From NCBI GenBank assembly GCA_046350935.1, contig JAXLZK010000007.1, forward strand, positions 1-64,000: DNA of 64,000 bases, written 5' to 3'. The notes beneath the pieces are model-generated. The model saw only the letters and a program-made list of their open reading frames with translations, was not told the DNA's origin and did no database searches. This stretch comes from Nitrobium sp046350935 (GTDB lineage Bacteria > Nitrospirota > Thermodesulfovibrionia > Thermodesulfovibrionales > Dissulfurispiraceae). Of the stretch, positions 1 to 7,619 are shown piece after piece; the first letter of the stretch is position 1; every line of letters starts with the position of its first letter. The position numbers were made by a program, and so were the translations under genes.

Positions 1-18
1 GCCAGCCCTTTTTCTTTT

Positions 19-46
19 GTCATTGCGAGCGCAGCGAAGCAATCTC
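19..46. repeat. Interspersed palindromic repeat, copy 1
   Basis: An imperfect palindrome beginning GTCATTGCGAG and ending GAAGCAATCTC, just downstream of the queH stop. Related copies occur at 4792-4825, 5021-5053, 9365-9392, 9472-9503, 18463-18499 and 18524-18551, always between genes. It resembles REP-type elements; no mobility gene is linked. Confidence 0.75.
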
Positions 47-79
47 AAAGGAATATCCCTCACCGGGCAGTGCCGCGTC

Positions 80-616
80 TCACCGATTCCCCCCGAGGTG
101 CCGCTCCATCTCCGAATAGACGCAGCCGCAGTATTTCTGGCGGTAGAGGCCCATTTCCCCGGCCAGCTTCCGGCCCTCCCGGAATCCCCCCCTGAAATCC
201 TCGGCAAAGAACTCCACGGAGTACCTTTCCTGCATTGTTTTCCCCGCCTGTACGATGGTGTCGAACTTCTGGTACGGACTCACCAGTAGGGAGGTGGTGA
301 AGGCATCCGCGCCCAGCTCCCTCGCCGTCCGCGCGGTCTCTTCAAGCCGGACGGTATAACAATAGACGCAGCGGTTCTCCTCGTCGCCCGCCACGGCGCG
401 CAGATACTCTTTCAGCCCGTATTCGTCGCGGTACGCGATATCGAGATTCCAGAGGGCCTGGAGCTTCTTCAGGGAGTCGAGCCTGCTCCTGTATTCAGTG
501 ACAGGGTGGATATTGGGATTGAACCAGAACCCCGTCACCCCGATCCCCCTCTCCCGGACCGTCCGGAGAGGATGCACGGCGCAGGGAGCGCAGCAGAGGT
601 GCATCAGGAGCTTCAT
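80..616 (-). CDS. queH: Epoxyqueuosine reductase QueH
   Basis: A 178-residue protein of the QueH (former DUF208) family, which reduces epoxyqueuosine to queuosine in tRNA and replaces QueG in many anaerobes. The N-terminal CCAPC motif (residues 8-12), the RCVYCY pair near residue 84 and the KYCGC pair near residue 164 supply the cysteines expected for its iron-sulfur and metal sites. NPNIHPVTEY after the first motif is also typical. Its ATG lies one base after the ruvB TGA, so it is the last gene of a ruvC-ruvA-ruvB-queH group and is probably translated by coupling. Length is normal for the family. Confidence 0.93.
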   Translation of the reverse strand: MKLLMHLCCAPCAVHPLRTVRERGIGVTGFWFNPNIHPVTEYRSRLDSLKKLQALWNLDIAYRDEYGLKEYLRAVAGDEENRCVYCYTVRLEETARTARELGADAFTTSLLVSPYQKFDTIVQAGKTMQERYSVEFFAEDFRGGFREGRKLAGEMGLYRQKYCGCVYSEMERHLGGNR

Positions 617-617
617 C

Positions 618-1640
618 TCAGAACAGACCGGGGGGAAGGCTCTTTCCCAGGTGTTCGTAGGCCCTTCTCGTAGCGAGCCGCCCCCGGGACGTCCTCTCCA
701 GGAGGCCCTCCTGCAGCAGGAAAGGCTCGTACACGTCTTCGATGGTCTCCCGGTCCTCCCTCATGGTGGCGGCCAGGGTTTCGACCCCTGCCGGACCGCC
801 GTTGAATTTCTCGATCAGCGTGCGAAGCAGCTTTCTGTCCGCCTCATCGAGGCCGAGAGCGTCCACGTCAAGGGCGGTCAGCGCGTCTTGCGTAATAGGC
901 ATGTCGATGGTCCCGTCCCCCTTCACCTGGGCAAAGTCTCTGATCCGTTTCAGGAGGCGGTTCGCGATCCGCGGGGTGCCTCTCGATCTGCGCGCGATCT
1001 CGATCGCGGCGTCCTCTTTTATCGCGATCTCGAGCAGATGGGCGGAGCGGCTCACGATTTCCTTCAATTCTTCGGCATGGTAGAACTCGAGCCTGCAGAT
1101 GACCCCGAACCTGTCCCGCAGGGGAGAAGTCAGCAGCCCGGTCCGGGTAGTGGCGCCGATGAGGGTGAACCGCGGCAGGTTGAGCTTGAGGGTCCGCGCG
1201 TTGGGCCCCTGACCGATGATAATGTCGAGATTGTAATCCTCCATGGCGGGGTACAGGACCTCCTCCACGATCCTCGGCAGCCGGTGTATTTCATCGATGA
1301 AGAGGATATCCCGGTCGGAGAGGTTGGTCAGAATCGCGGCGAGGTCGCCCGGTCTTTCGAGCACGGGACCCGAAGTCGTCTTTATATTGACCCCCAGCTC
1401 ATTGGAGATAATGGCGGCGAGGGTCGTCTTCCCGAGGCCCGGAGGACCGAAGAACAGGGCATGGTCCAGGGCCTCCTTGCGCAGCCCCGCCGCCTCGATG
1501 AAAACCTTCAGGTTTTCCTTTATCTTCTGCTGCCCGATGAATTCATTGAGCGAGCGGGGCCTGAGGCTCAACTCGTAGGGAAGCTCTCCCGTATCCGCCT
1601 CGGGAGACAGGGGACCGATTTCTCTGTCTTCTATTCTCAT
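618..1640 (-). CDS. ruvB: Holliday junction branch migration helicase RuvB
   Basis: A 340-residue AAA+ motor that, with RuvA, drives Holliday junction branch migration in the cytoplasm. Walker A GPPGLGKT is at residues 65-72 and the Walker B box DEIH at 116-119. The sensor segment GATTRTGLL follows, and the C-terminal winged helix that contacts DNA is complete. It sits 7 bases behind ruvA and one base ahead of queH, so ruvA-ruvB-queH are almost certainly co-transcribed. The start ATG gives the usual short N-terminal arm before SLRPRSLNEFIGQ. Nothing unusual was seen. Confidence 0.97.
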   Translation of the reverse strand: MRIEDREIGPLSPEADTGELPYELSLRPRSLNEFIGQQKIKENLKVFIEAAGLRKEALDHALFFGPPGLGKTTLAAIISNELGVNIKTTSGPVLERPGDLAAILTNLSDRDILFIDEIHRLPRIVEEVLYPAMEDYNLDIIIGQGPNARTLKLNLPRFTLIGATTRTGLLTSPLRDRFGVICRLEFYHAEELKEIVSRSAHLLEIAIKEDAAIEIARRSRGTPRIANRLLKRIRDFAQVKGDGTIDMPITQDALTALDVDALGLDEADRKLLRTLIEKFNGGPAGVETLAATMREDRETIEDVYEPFLLQEGLLERTSRGRLATRRAYEHLGKSLPPGLF

Positions 1641-1647
1641 CTTTCTT

Positions 1648-2220
1648 TTACTTCTCTTTTGTCAGGTATTTTAATGACTCCCTGAGCAAACTTTCAATAT
1701 CGCTCAGGCCGCCCGCGCCGGCCTTATCGAGGGCGTCCTGCGCAATGCTCCTCTTATACCCGAGGTTCACCAGGGCGGAGAGGGTATCGTCGTAGACGGG
1801 GTTCCTCTTTTCCTGAAGGGACGGGATCTTCTCGCGCAGTTCGAGGATCAGCCGGTGGGCGGTCTTCTTTCCGAGACCCGGCACCCTGCACAACGCATCC
1901 ACATTCTCGGAATCGATGGCGTGGTAGAACTGGTCGGGAGGGATGGAGGAAAGGAGGTTCAGGGCGGTCTTCGGCCCGACGCCCGATATTCCGATAAGCG
2001 TGGTGAAGATGCGCTTTTCATCCTCTGTCCGGAAGCCGAAGAGCTGGAGGGTATCCTCGCGCACATGCGTATGGATGAAGAGGAAAACCTCCCTGCTCTC
2101 CTCGGGAAGGGAGGAAAGAAGGGTCAGAGGCACCTGGACACTGTACCCGACTCCCTGCACCTCGATGATCACGGTGTCGGGCTTCTTCGAAAGGAGCTTT
2201 CCCCGCAGCGACGCTATCAT
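1648..2220 (-). CDS. ruvA: Holliday junction DNA-binding protein RuvA
   Basis: A 190-residue RuvA that binds four-way junctions as a tetramer and loads RuvB. The N-terminal OB fold begins MIASLRGKL and contains GVGYSVQVPL. The central helix-hairpin-helix pair is visible as GISGVGPKTAL and VPGLGKKTAHRLI. The C-terminal domain III that touches RuvB ends with LVNLGYKRSIAQDAL and the segment after it. It lies between ruvC (54 bases upstream) and ruvB (7 bases downstream). Length and domain order are standard. Confidence 0.97.
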   Translation of the reverse strand: MIASLRGKLLSKKPDTVIIEVQGVGYSVQVPLTLLSSLPEESREVFLFIHTHVREDTLQLFGFRTEDEKRIFTTLIGISGVGPKTALNLLSSIPPDQFYHAIDSENVDALCRVPGLGKKTAHRLILELREKIPSLQEKRNPVYDDTLSALVNLGYKRSIAQDALDKAGAGGLSDIESLLRESLKYLTKEK

Positions 2221-2274
2221 AGTTCTTGTTCCCCGGCAGAGGACAGGAAGATATGCCCTGTCCGCCTCCTGCCT

Positions 2275-2790
2275 CTATTTTACCGCGAACCGGACGGTAT
2301 GCGCGTGGCAGAGCGCCAGCGCCAGCGCGTCCGCGCTGTCGGGCGAGAGGGTATGGCCGATCAGCAGAATCTCCCGCACCATCTTCTCCACCTGCCCCTT
2401 ATCAGCCCTCCCGTATCCCACCACCGCCTTCTTCACTTCCAGTGGGCTGTATTCATGGATCGGCAGCCCGGCAAGGGAGGCAGCCAGAAGCACCACTCCC
2501 CGGGTATGCCCGAGGCTTAGGGCCGTCTTTACTCCCTTTGCGAAGAAGATCTTCTCGACCACGACCTCATCGGGCCTGTACTCGGCGATCACCTCGACAA
2601 GGGAGGTATACAGCTCGTTGAGCCGTGCATGGAGGGGCTTCCGGGCGGGCAGGACAATCCTGCCCGACGAGAGATAGACAGACTGCCGCGCTCCGCTTCT
2701 TCCCCGTCTCGGTGCGGGGGAGGGTTCCGTATGGCGAATCAGCCCGTATCCGCAGTAAATGCTTCCGGGATCGATTCCCAGGACCCTCAT
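2275..2790 (-). CDS. ruvC: Holliday junction resolvase RuvC
   Basis: A 171-residue RNase H-fold endonuclease that cuts Holliday junctions symmetrically. MRVLGIDPGS at the N terminus carries the first catalytic Asp (D7). VVVEKIFF gives the catalytic Glu, and DSADALALALCHAH near the C terminus gives the last acidic and His residues. A GTG four codons upstream (position 2802) is possible, but the ATG at 2790 gives the canonical RuvC N terminus. A short Arg/Gly-rich insertion (PAPRRGRSGARQS) after about residue 25 is longer than usual. It heads the ruvC-ruvA-ruvB-queH cluster. Confidence 0.95.
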   Translation of the reverse strand: MRVLGIDPGSIYCGYGLIRHTEPSPAPRRGRSGARQSVYLSSGRIVLPARKPLHARLNELYTSLVEVIAEYRPDEVVVEKIFFAKGVKTALSLGHTRGVVLLAASLAGLPIHEYSPLEVKKAVVGYGRADKGQVEKMVREILLIGHTLSPDSADALALALCHAHTVRFAVK

Positions 2791-2841
2791 CGCAGGCGCC
2801 ACAACGGCCCGAAAGCACCGCTCACTGCCGCCCCGCTCCCT

Positions 2842-3438
2842 TCACCCGGCGCTTTCCTTCTTTCTCGGCGCCTCGAAGAGGATCTCCTCCACAATCTGGC
2901 AGATAACGTGTCCGAGGGTGATATGCGTCTCCTGAATGCGGGGAGTGTCGTCCGTGGGCACGAGGAAAGAATAATCGCTCTTCAATGCAAACTTTTCTCC
3001 CTTCATTCCCGTAAAGGCGATGACCTTTAATCCTTTTTTCTTCGCTACGTCAACGGCCTTGAGGATATTTCTCGAATTTCCGCTCGTGCTGATGGCGATC
3101 ACCACGTCGCCCGCATCCGCCAGCGTCTTCACCTGCCGTGCAAAGATCTCTGAGTAGTCGTAGTCGTTGGCGATGGAGGTCAGGATAGCAGTGTCCGTGT
3201 TGAGGGAAAGAGCAGGCAGTCCGGGTCTGTCCCGCTTGAACCGGTTGACGAATTCCGCCGCGATATGGGAGGCGTCGCAGGCGCTTCCGCCGTTCCCGTA
3301 GATGATCAGATTCTTTCCGTCGTTGAAAGCGTCGGAGATCAGCTTCGAGCCTTCGGCGATCCGGGCGGCGTTTTCTTTCGCGAATTTCTCCTTTACCCGT
3401 ATACTTTCCTCAAACACCTTCAGTATCTTCTTTTCCAT
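2842..3438 (-). CDS. gmhA: Phosphoheptose isomerase (GmhA-like SIS protein)
   Basis: A 198-residue single SIS-domain protein. GNGGSACDASHIAAEF is the phosphosugar-binding loop, ISTSGNSRNIL the second SIS loop, and ETHITLGH holds the His and Glu typical of GmhA. The family converts sedoheptulose 7-phosphate to D-glycero-manno-heptose 7-phosphate for LPS inner core, which suits the Lpt genes elsewhere in the window. A DiaA-type regulatory role is the alternative, because the two are close relatives. It lies 51 bases ahead of ruvC in the direction of transcription and may share its transcript. Confidence 0.85.
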   Translation of the reverse strand: MEKKILKVFEESIRVKEKFAKENAARIAEGSKLISDAFNDGKNLIIYGNGGSACDASHIAAEFVNRFKRDRPGLPALSLNTDTAILTSIANDYDYSEIFARQVKTLADAGDVVIAISTSGNSRNILKAVDVAKKKGLKVIAFTGMKGEKFALKSDYSFLVPTDDTPRIQETHITLGHVICQIVEEILFEAPRKKESAG

Positions 3439-3480
3439 GCCTGTAGTCTAACGGAGGCCAAAAAAAACAGTCAAGGAAGA

Positions 3481-3960
3481 TCAGGGAGTAAAGACGGGGA
3501 AGAGCCTGTCGTACGTCGCCAGGATATGTTCGGGCAGAACCCGCACCTCGCCCACCACGGTCATGAAATTGGAGTCCCCCGCCCAGCGCGGCACAATGTG
3601 GAGATGGAGGTGCTCTTCGATCCCCGCACCGGCCGCCTCCCCGATATTGATCCCGATATTGAAGCCCTCGGGGCGGAAGGCCTTTCGCAGGCACTCCACC
3701 GCGTACTTCGTCGTTCTGCCCAGGTCGGCAACGACATCGTCGGGAAGGTCCGCCAGAGTGGAAACGTGGAGATACGGGACCACCAGGAGGTGGCCGTTCG
3801 TATAAGGATACTTGTTCATGATGACAAAGGTCCTCTCCCCCCGATGGAGAATCAGGGCATCCCTGTCCTTTCCCTCGTCCGGTTTCACACAGAAAACGCA
3901 CTCCGTGCCCTTCTCAGAAAGGATATATTCCATCCTCCAGGGCGCCCAAAGGGTCCTCAC
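3481..3960 (-). CDS. HIT-family nucleotide hydrolase or phosphorylase
   Basis: A 159-residue histidine-triad protein. HLHLHIVPRW is the HIT motif, whose middle His is the catalytic nucleophile on nucleoside phosphates. CVFC near the N terminus suggests a metal-binding Cys pair, and NKYPYTNGHLLVVP is the usual strand before the active site. The GTG start at 3960 is chosen because WAPWRMEYI follows at once, as in Ap4A-hydrolase-like relatives, and the glycosylase gene upstream ends at 3965. A longer reading frame would overlap that gene. The exact substrate cannot be read from sequence. Confidence 0.88.
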   Translation of the reverse strand: MRTLWAPWRMEYILSEKGTECVFCVKPDEGKDRDALILHRGERTFVIMNKYPYTNGHLLVVPYLHVSTLADLPDDVVADLGRTTKYAVECLRKAFRPEGFNIGINIGEAAGAGIEEHLHLHIVPRWAGDSNFMTVVGEVRVLPEHILATYDRLFPVFTP

Positions 3961-3964
3961 GGGG

Positions 3965-4735
3965 TCATTCCTCCCTGCCGCGTACTGTTTCGAGCTTCCG
4001 CAGTACCGCCTGGGCATCCTCCCACGTCAGCCACTTGTCGCGGGGGTTCCTGAGCAGGTACGCGGGATGAAAAGTGGGCATGAGGGGGATGCCTTTGTAT
4101 TCGTGGAACTTTCCCCTGGTCCTCATAATCGAAAACTTCGCAAGGGGGCCTTCGATTCCGAGGAGGGTGTAGGAGGCGATCTTTCCCAGGGAGACAATGA
4201 CCTCGGGGGAGATGATTTCGATCTGCCGTTCGAGGAAGGGGGAGCAGGAGGCCATCTCGTCTTCCTGCGGGTCGCGGTTCTGGGGAGGCCGGCACTTGAC
4301 GATGTTGGCGATATAGACGTCCTCCCGCCGGAATTCCATTTTTTCGATGAGGCGCGTCAGCAGCTCTCCCGCGTCGCCCACAAAGGGCCTCCCCTGCAGG
4401 TCCTCCTCCCTCCCGGGGGCCTCTCCGATAAACATGATGCGGGCATTCGGATTCCCCTCGCCGAACACGAGCTTCGTCCGCCCTTTGGCAAGCTTGCACC
4501 GAAGGCAGTCCCCCATCTCTTCGCGGAGGGAAAGGAGGCGCGCCCCCTTGTCCCGTGAATCGGGGGCGGGAAAAGGACGGGACTGCTGGGCAGGCGCACC
4601 GCTCTCCCGCCCTTCGCTCTCTCCTGAAAGGGGCTGCGGGGTGCCGGACAAAAGCTGCAGGGGCAGCCTCTCGAAGCCCAGCTCCCGGTAAAATTCCAGC
4701 AGGGTCCTTATGCTCTCCCTCAACTCAGTATGCAT
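3965..4735 (-). CDS. Type 4 uracil-DNA glycosylase
   Basis: A 256-residue family 4 uracil-DNA glycosylase, which removes uracil from deaminated DNA. CLRCKLAKGRTKLVFGEGNP holds the first Cys pair of the [4Fe-4S] cluster. GEAPGREEDLQGRPFVG is the catalytic motif 1 region, IVKCRPPQNRDP carries further conserved residues, and PTFHPAYLLRNP is the C-terminal motif with its His. An N-terminal extension of about 85 low-complexity residues (Ser/Gly/Pro-rich) precedes the domain. The open frame extends upstream into the N run, but that part is intergenic repeat, so the ATG at 4735 is used. It sits 4 bases upstream of the HIT gene. Confidence 0.93.
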   Translation of the reverse strand: MHTELRESIRTLLEFYRELGFERLPLQLLSGTPQPLSGESEGRESGAPAQQSRPFPAPDSRDKGARLLSLREEMGDCLRCKLAKGRTKLVFGEGNPNARIMFIGEAPGREEDLQGRPFVGDAGELLTRLIEKMEFRREDVYIANIVKCRPPQNRDPQEDEMASCSPFLERQIEIISPEVIVSLGKIASYTLLGIEGPLAKFSIMRTRGKFHEYKGIPLMPTFHPAYLLRNPRDKWLTWEDAQAVLRKLETVRGREE

Positions 4736-4791
4736 ACCGCAGTATCCCCCAAGCAAACGCATCAAAATGCCCGGCCAATGTGTATCCCCTT

Positions 4792-4870
4792 GAGATTGCT
4801 TCGTCACTCCGTTTCTCGCAATGACAGAGGGAAAAAAGCTCGCAATGACAAAAGGGAAGAACGCACTGAC
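4792..4870. repeat. Interspersed palindromic repeat, copy 2 with degenerate half-copies
   Basis: A copy from GAGATTGCTTCG to CTCGCAATGAC (4792-4825). It is followed by decayed half-units CTCGCAATGAC at 4839 and CGCACTGAC at 4862, spaced about 23 bases apart. It lies immediately left of an assembly gap that has another copy on its other side. Confidence 0.7.
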
Positions 4871-4890
4871 AGGGGAGTGATCCCTCTCTT

Positions 4891-4990
4891 NNNNNNNNNN
4901 NNNNNNNNNNNNNNNNNNNNNNNNNNNNNNNNNNNNNNNNNNNNNNNNNNNNNNNNNNNNNNNNNNNNNNNNNNNNNNNNNNNNNNNNNN
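4891..4990. other. Assembly gap (100 N)
   Basis: Exactly 100 N, a conventional scaffolding gap of unknown true length. Copies of the GTCATTGCGAG palindrome lie on both sides, which is the likely reason assembly failed here. Confidence 0.98.
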
Positions 4991-5020
4991 CTGCCTTACT
5001 CTGTCTCTCCTCCTGTCTTT

Positions 5021-5053
5021 GTCATTGCGAAGGGTCGTATCCTGAAGCAATCC
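5021..5053. repeat. Interspersed palindromic repeat, copy 3
   Basis: Begins GTCATTGCGA and ends GAAGCAATCC, with the core AGGGTCGTATCCT between. The same core recurs at 9472-9503, so these two form a subfamily with a small internal palindrome. It lies 10 bases downstream of the nadK stop. Confidence 0.7.
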
Positions 5054-5063
5054 TTTTCTCAAC

Positions 5064-5915
5064 TTACCGCTCTCCCCATTTCAGCTTCGTCCTCAGGGTC
5101 TTGAAATAGTCGCGGTCCGGGGCAACCAGAAGCTTCGTCGTGAATGCCGCCTTCCTGACTTCGATCACATCCTCTTTCCGCAGGGGAAACCCCTTCTGTC
5201 CGTCCAGAGTAAGGAAGACATCCTCGCTGTCGGACTTCAGGATGACCTCGATCACCACGGTGTCGGGCAGGACGATGGGCCTGTTGGTCAGCGTATGGGG
5301 GCAGATGGGGGTCAGGATAATGCTGTTCAACGTCGGGTAGAGGATCGGCCCCCCGGCGGCAAGTGAGTAGGCGGTGGAGCCCGTGGGGGAGGAGATGATC
5401 AGTCCGTCCGCCTTGAAGGTGGTGACATAGGCCCCGTTGACGAAGGTTTCGAGGTCCGTCATCCTCGCGAGCGCACCCTTATTGATGACCACGTCGTTGA
5501 GCACGGCGAAATCGGGAAAAGCCTCCCCGCTGCGGGATACCCGTGCGGAGAGCATGATCCTCTCCTCCACCCGGTAGTCTCCGGACAGGGCCTTCTCCAC
5601 GGCGGAGAAGATCTCGTCCCGGTTCACCTCGGTAATGAAGCCGAGGCCTCCCAGATTGATGCCCAGGATCGGTATGTCCCTCCCTGCCACGAGCCGCGCC
5701 ACTCCGAGCATCGTCCCGTCTCCCCCGAGGACGATAATCATGTCCGCCCTCCCGGGGATCTCCGTCCCCGGATATCCGGCGAGGGAAAGGGCATCGGCCG
5801 TTTCGGAATCGAGGAGCACCTCGCACCCCTTCTGCGTAAGCCAGGGAAGCAGCTCTTTCAGGAGAGCCACCGGCTCCGTCTTCGGTCTCTTGCAGATGAC
5901 GCCCACTCTTTTCAT
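5064..5915 (-). CDS. nadK: NAD kinase
   Basis: A 283-residue NAD kinase (PpnK), which makes NADP from NAD and ATP or polyphosphate. GGDGTMLGVARL is the conserved GGDG phosphate-binding motif, NLGGLGFITEV follows it, and SSPTGSTAYSLAAGGPI is the NAD-binding loop of the C-terminal domain. The length is standard. It is the last gene of a minus-strand run after tsaE, which starts 19 bases upstream of its ATG. The palindromic repeat behind the stop may act in transcript end formation, but that is only an inference. Confidence 0.96.
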   Translation of the reverse strand: MKRVGVICKRPKTEPVALLKELLPWLTQKGCEVLLDSETADALSLAGYPGTEIPGRADMIIVLGGDGTMLGVARLVAGRDIPILGINLGGLGFITEVNRDEIFSAVEKALSGDYRVEERIMLSARVSRSGEAFPDFAVLNDVVINKGALARMTDLETFVNGAYVTTFKADGLIISSPTGSTAYSLAAGGPILYPTLNSIILTPICPHTLTNRPIVLPDTVVIEVILKSDSEDVFLTLDGQKGFPLRKEDVIEVRKAAFTTKLLVAPDRDYFKTLRTKLKWGER

Positions 5916-5934
5916 CTCTGTTCAGCCACCGCGA

Positions 5935-6393
5935 TTACCCCTTTTTCGGCTCTTCACTAAAGACGGAATCAGGGACGCCCTCGACGATGATCTCCCGCGC
6001 ATGCTCATGGTGATAGCGCAGGGCAACCCTGATAGAGTCTCCGGGAAGGGAGGAGAGCCTTTCCGACCACTCCACCACCGCGACGCCTCCCGATTCGATA
6101 TACTCCCAGATCCCCAGCGCCTCGGCGTCCTCCTCTCCCTCCATCCGGTAGAGGTCGATATGGTAAAAGGGAGGAGAGGTTTCGTATTCGGCGACGATGA
6201 CGAAACTGGCGCTCCCGATGTCCCGTTCGGGGATTCCGAAGGCCGAGGCGACCCCCTTGATAAAGGTGGTCTTCCCGGCTCCGAGGTCCCCGAAGAGGAA
6301 AACTGCGCCCGGCTTCCGCTTTTCCCTCAGGTATCTGCCCAGGGCGCGGCCTGCCTCCTCAGTCTCCTCAGGAGACCCGGCAATGATTCTCAT
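5935..6393 (-). CDS. tsaE: tRNA threonylcarbamoyladenosine biosynthesis ATPase TsaE
   Basis: A 152-residue P-loop protein. GDLGAGKTTFIKGV is the Walker A motif, SASFVIVAEYETSPPFYHIDLYR is the family-specific stretch with the switch residues, and VVEWSERL closes the core. TsaE works with TsaB and TsaD in making t6A at position 37 of ANN-decoding tRNAs. Neither partner is in this window. It lies between the CBS protein gene and nadK on the same strand, with a 19-base gap to nadK. Confidence 0.95.
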   Translation of the reverse strand: MRIIAGSPEETEEAGRALGRYLREKRKPGAVFLFGDLGAGKTTFIKGVASAFGIPERDIGSASFVIVAEYETSPPFYHIDLYRMEGEEDAEALGIWEYIESGGVAVVEWSERLSSLPGDSIRVALRYHHEHAREIIVEGVPDSVFSEEPKKG

Positions 6394-6414
6394 AGAGGCG
6401 TGCCGGGCACTGCC

Positions 6415-6864
6415 TTATTTCGCCATTCCTTTGACGACATCGATCTTGCCGATGATCCCGCGAAGCGAAGCGCCCTCGACGACAGGAAGGAGATAGACCC
6501 GTTTCTCCGCCATGATGGTGGCGATCTCTTCAACCGTCGTGTCCTCGGCAACGGTCAGCACCTCTTTTGTATAGATGTCGCGCACCGCGGTTGCGGCCAT
6601 CCTGTTGATCTCTTTCTCGATAGTGCCGGGGCTCTCGAGCATGATGTAGGCATCAAAAAGCCTCATGATCGTAGGGATATGCAGCCTCTTGTTCCGGCTG
6701 ATGAGGTCGTGTTCCGTGACAATGCCGATCAGGTCCCCCCGGTCGTTCACCACGGGGGCCCCGCTGATTCTGTGTTCCGTGAGGAGCCGGGCAAGCTCTT
6801 CCACCGTAGTGGAGAGCTGCACAGTGATCACCTCGCGCGTCATGATATCCTTCGCTCGCAGCAT
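6415..6864 (-). CDS. CBS-domain pair protein
   Basis: A 149-residue protein consisting only of two CBS motifs. The first contains ITVQLSTTVEELARLLTEHRISGAPV and GDLIGIVTEHDLI, the second VLTVAEDTTVEEIATIMAEK with LPVVEG. Such stand-alone pairs bind adenosyl ligands and regulate unknown partners, so the target is not assignable. A good Shine-Dalgarno (AAAGGAG) precedes the ATG. It differs from the second stand-alone CBS protein at 33139-33558, and the two are not adjacent duplicates. Confidence 0.9.
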   Translation of the reverse strand: MLRAKDIMTREVITVQLSTTVEELARLLTEHRISGAPVVNDRGDLIGIVTEHDLISRNKRLHIPTIMRLFDAYIMLESPGTIEKEINRMAATAVRDIYTKEVLTVAEDTTVEEIATIMAEKRVYLLPVVEGASLRGIIGKIDVVKGMAK

Positions 6865-6929
6865 GGACTCTCCTTTGCACCCCAGGTACCGTTTACTCGG
6901 GTGCTTCTATTATAAACCACCGCTCCGTT

Positions 6930-7619
6930 TCAGACAATTCCGATGAACCCGCACTGCCGCCCCGTCGCTCCCTTGCCGAAACGGTAGGAGTAGTACTTGT
7001 GCGGCAGGCAGAAGGTGCATTCACCGGATACCCCTATGTTCTCCGGCGGAATGCCCAGGGAGAGCGCCTGCAGCCTGTTGGCCGCGGGCAGGTCGATATG
7101 GTGCTTTTCTCCCTTTTTCCAGTAATATTCCCCCTCGCCGGAAGCCCTGCGCACCGCTTCGACCACCTCATGCCCCACTTCGTAGCAGCACCCCTTGATG
7201 CTCGGCCCCACCGCCACCAGGATATCGGAAGGATCTGAACGGAACCGCTCCGCCATGACGGCGACGGTATTCTTCAGGATTCCCGCACCGGTGCCCCGCC
7301 AGCCCGCATGGACCGCGCCCACCGCGTGCCTCTTCCTGTCGTACAGGAGAAGAGGGACGCAGTCCGCCACCTGGACCCCGACGAGTATCCCGGCCCTGTT
7401 CGTCACCACCGCATCGGCAACCCGCGGCTCCAGATCGTGATCCACCACGATGACCCGGTCCGTATGTTTCTGAACGGGCAGAAAGATGTGCGAGGAGGGC
7501 AGGGAGAGTATCCGGGCGACGGCCTTCAGATCGCCGTTCAGGGCCTTCGTCGTAAAGAAGCCCCGCACAGGCTGCCCCGCAAGGAGGGAAGGTATCACAA
7601 GGCCCGATGTATCAGCCAT
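6930..7619 (-). CDS. pgeF: Purine nucleoside phosphorylase YfiH/PgeF family protein
   Basis: A 229-residue protein of the YfiH (laccase-domain, DUF152) family. VADCVPLLLYD, AVHAGWRGTG and GPSIKGCCYEVGHEV contain the conserved Cys and His ligands of the zinc site. Relatives have been described as purine nucleoside phosphorylases and as a peptidoglycan editing factor, so the true physiological role is uncertain. Its ATG overlaps the end of nnr by 8 bases, which indicates coupling of the two metabolite-repair-type genes. Confidence 0.9.
   Translation of the reverse strand: MADTSGLVIPSLLAGQPVRGFFTTKALNGDLKAVARILSLPSSHIFLPVQKHTDRVIVVDHDLEPRVADAVVTNRAGILVGVQVADCVPLLLYDRKRHAVGAVHAGWRGTGAGILKNTVAVMAERFRSDPSDILVAVGPSIKGCCYEVGHEVVEAVRRASGEGEYYWKKGEKHHIDLPAANRLQALSLGIPPENIGVSGECTFCLPHKYYSYRFGKGATGRQCGFIGIV

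Noticed and set aside
4736..5062. N-terminal extension of the uracil-DNA glycosylase through the gap
   Set aside because: The extension translates intergenic repeats and N bases and is not conserved protein.
5635..6915. A 426-codon plus-strand frame opposite nadK, tsaE and the CBS gene
   Set aside because: All three minus-strand genes have clear family motifs; the plus frame has none and is a by-product of high GC.
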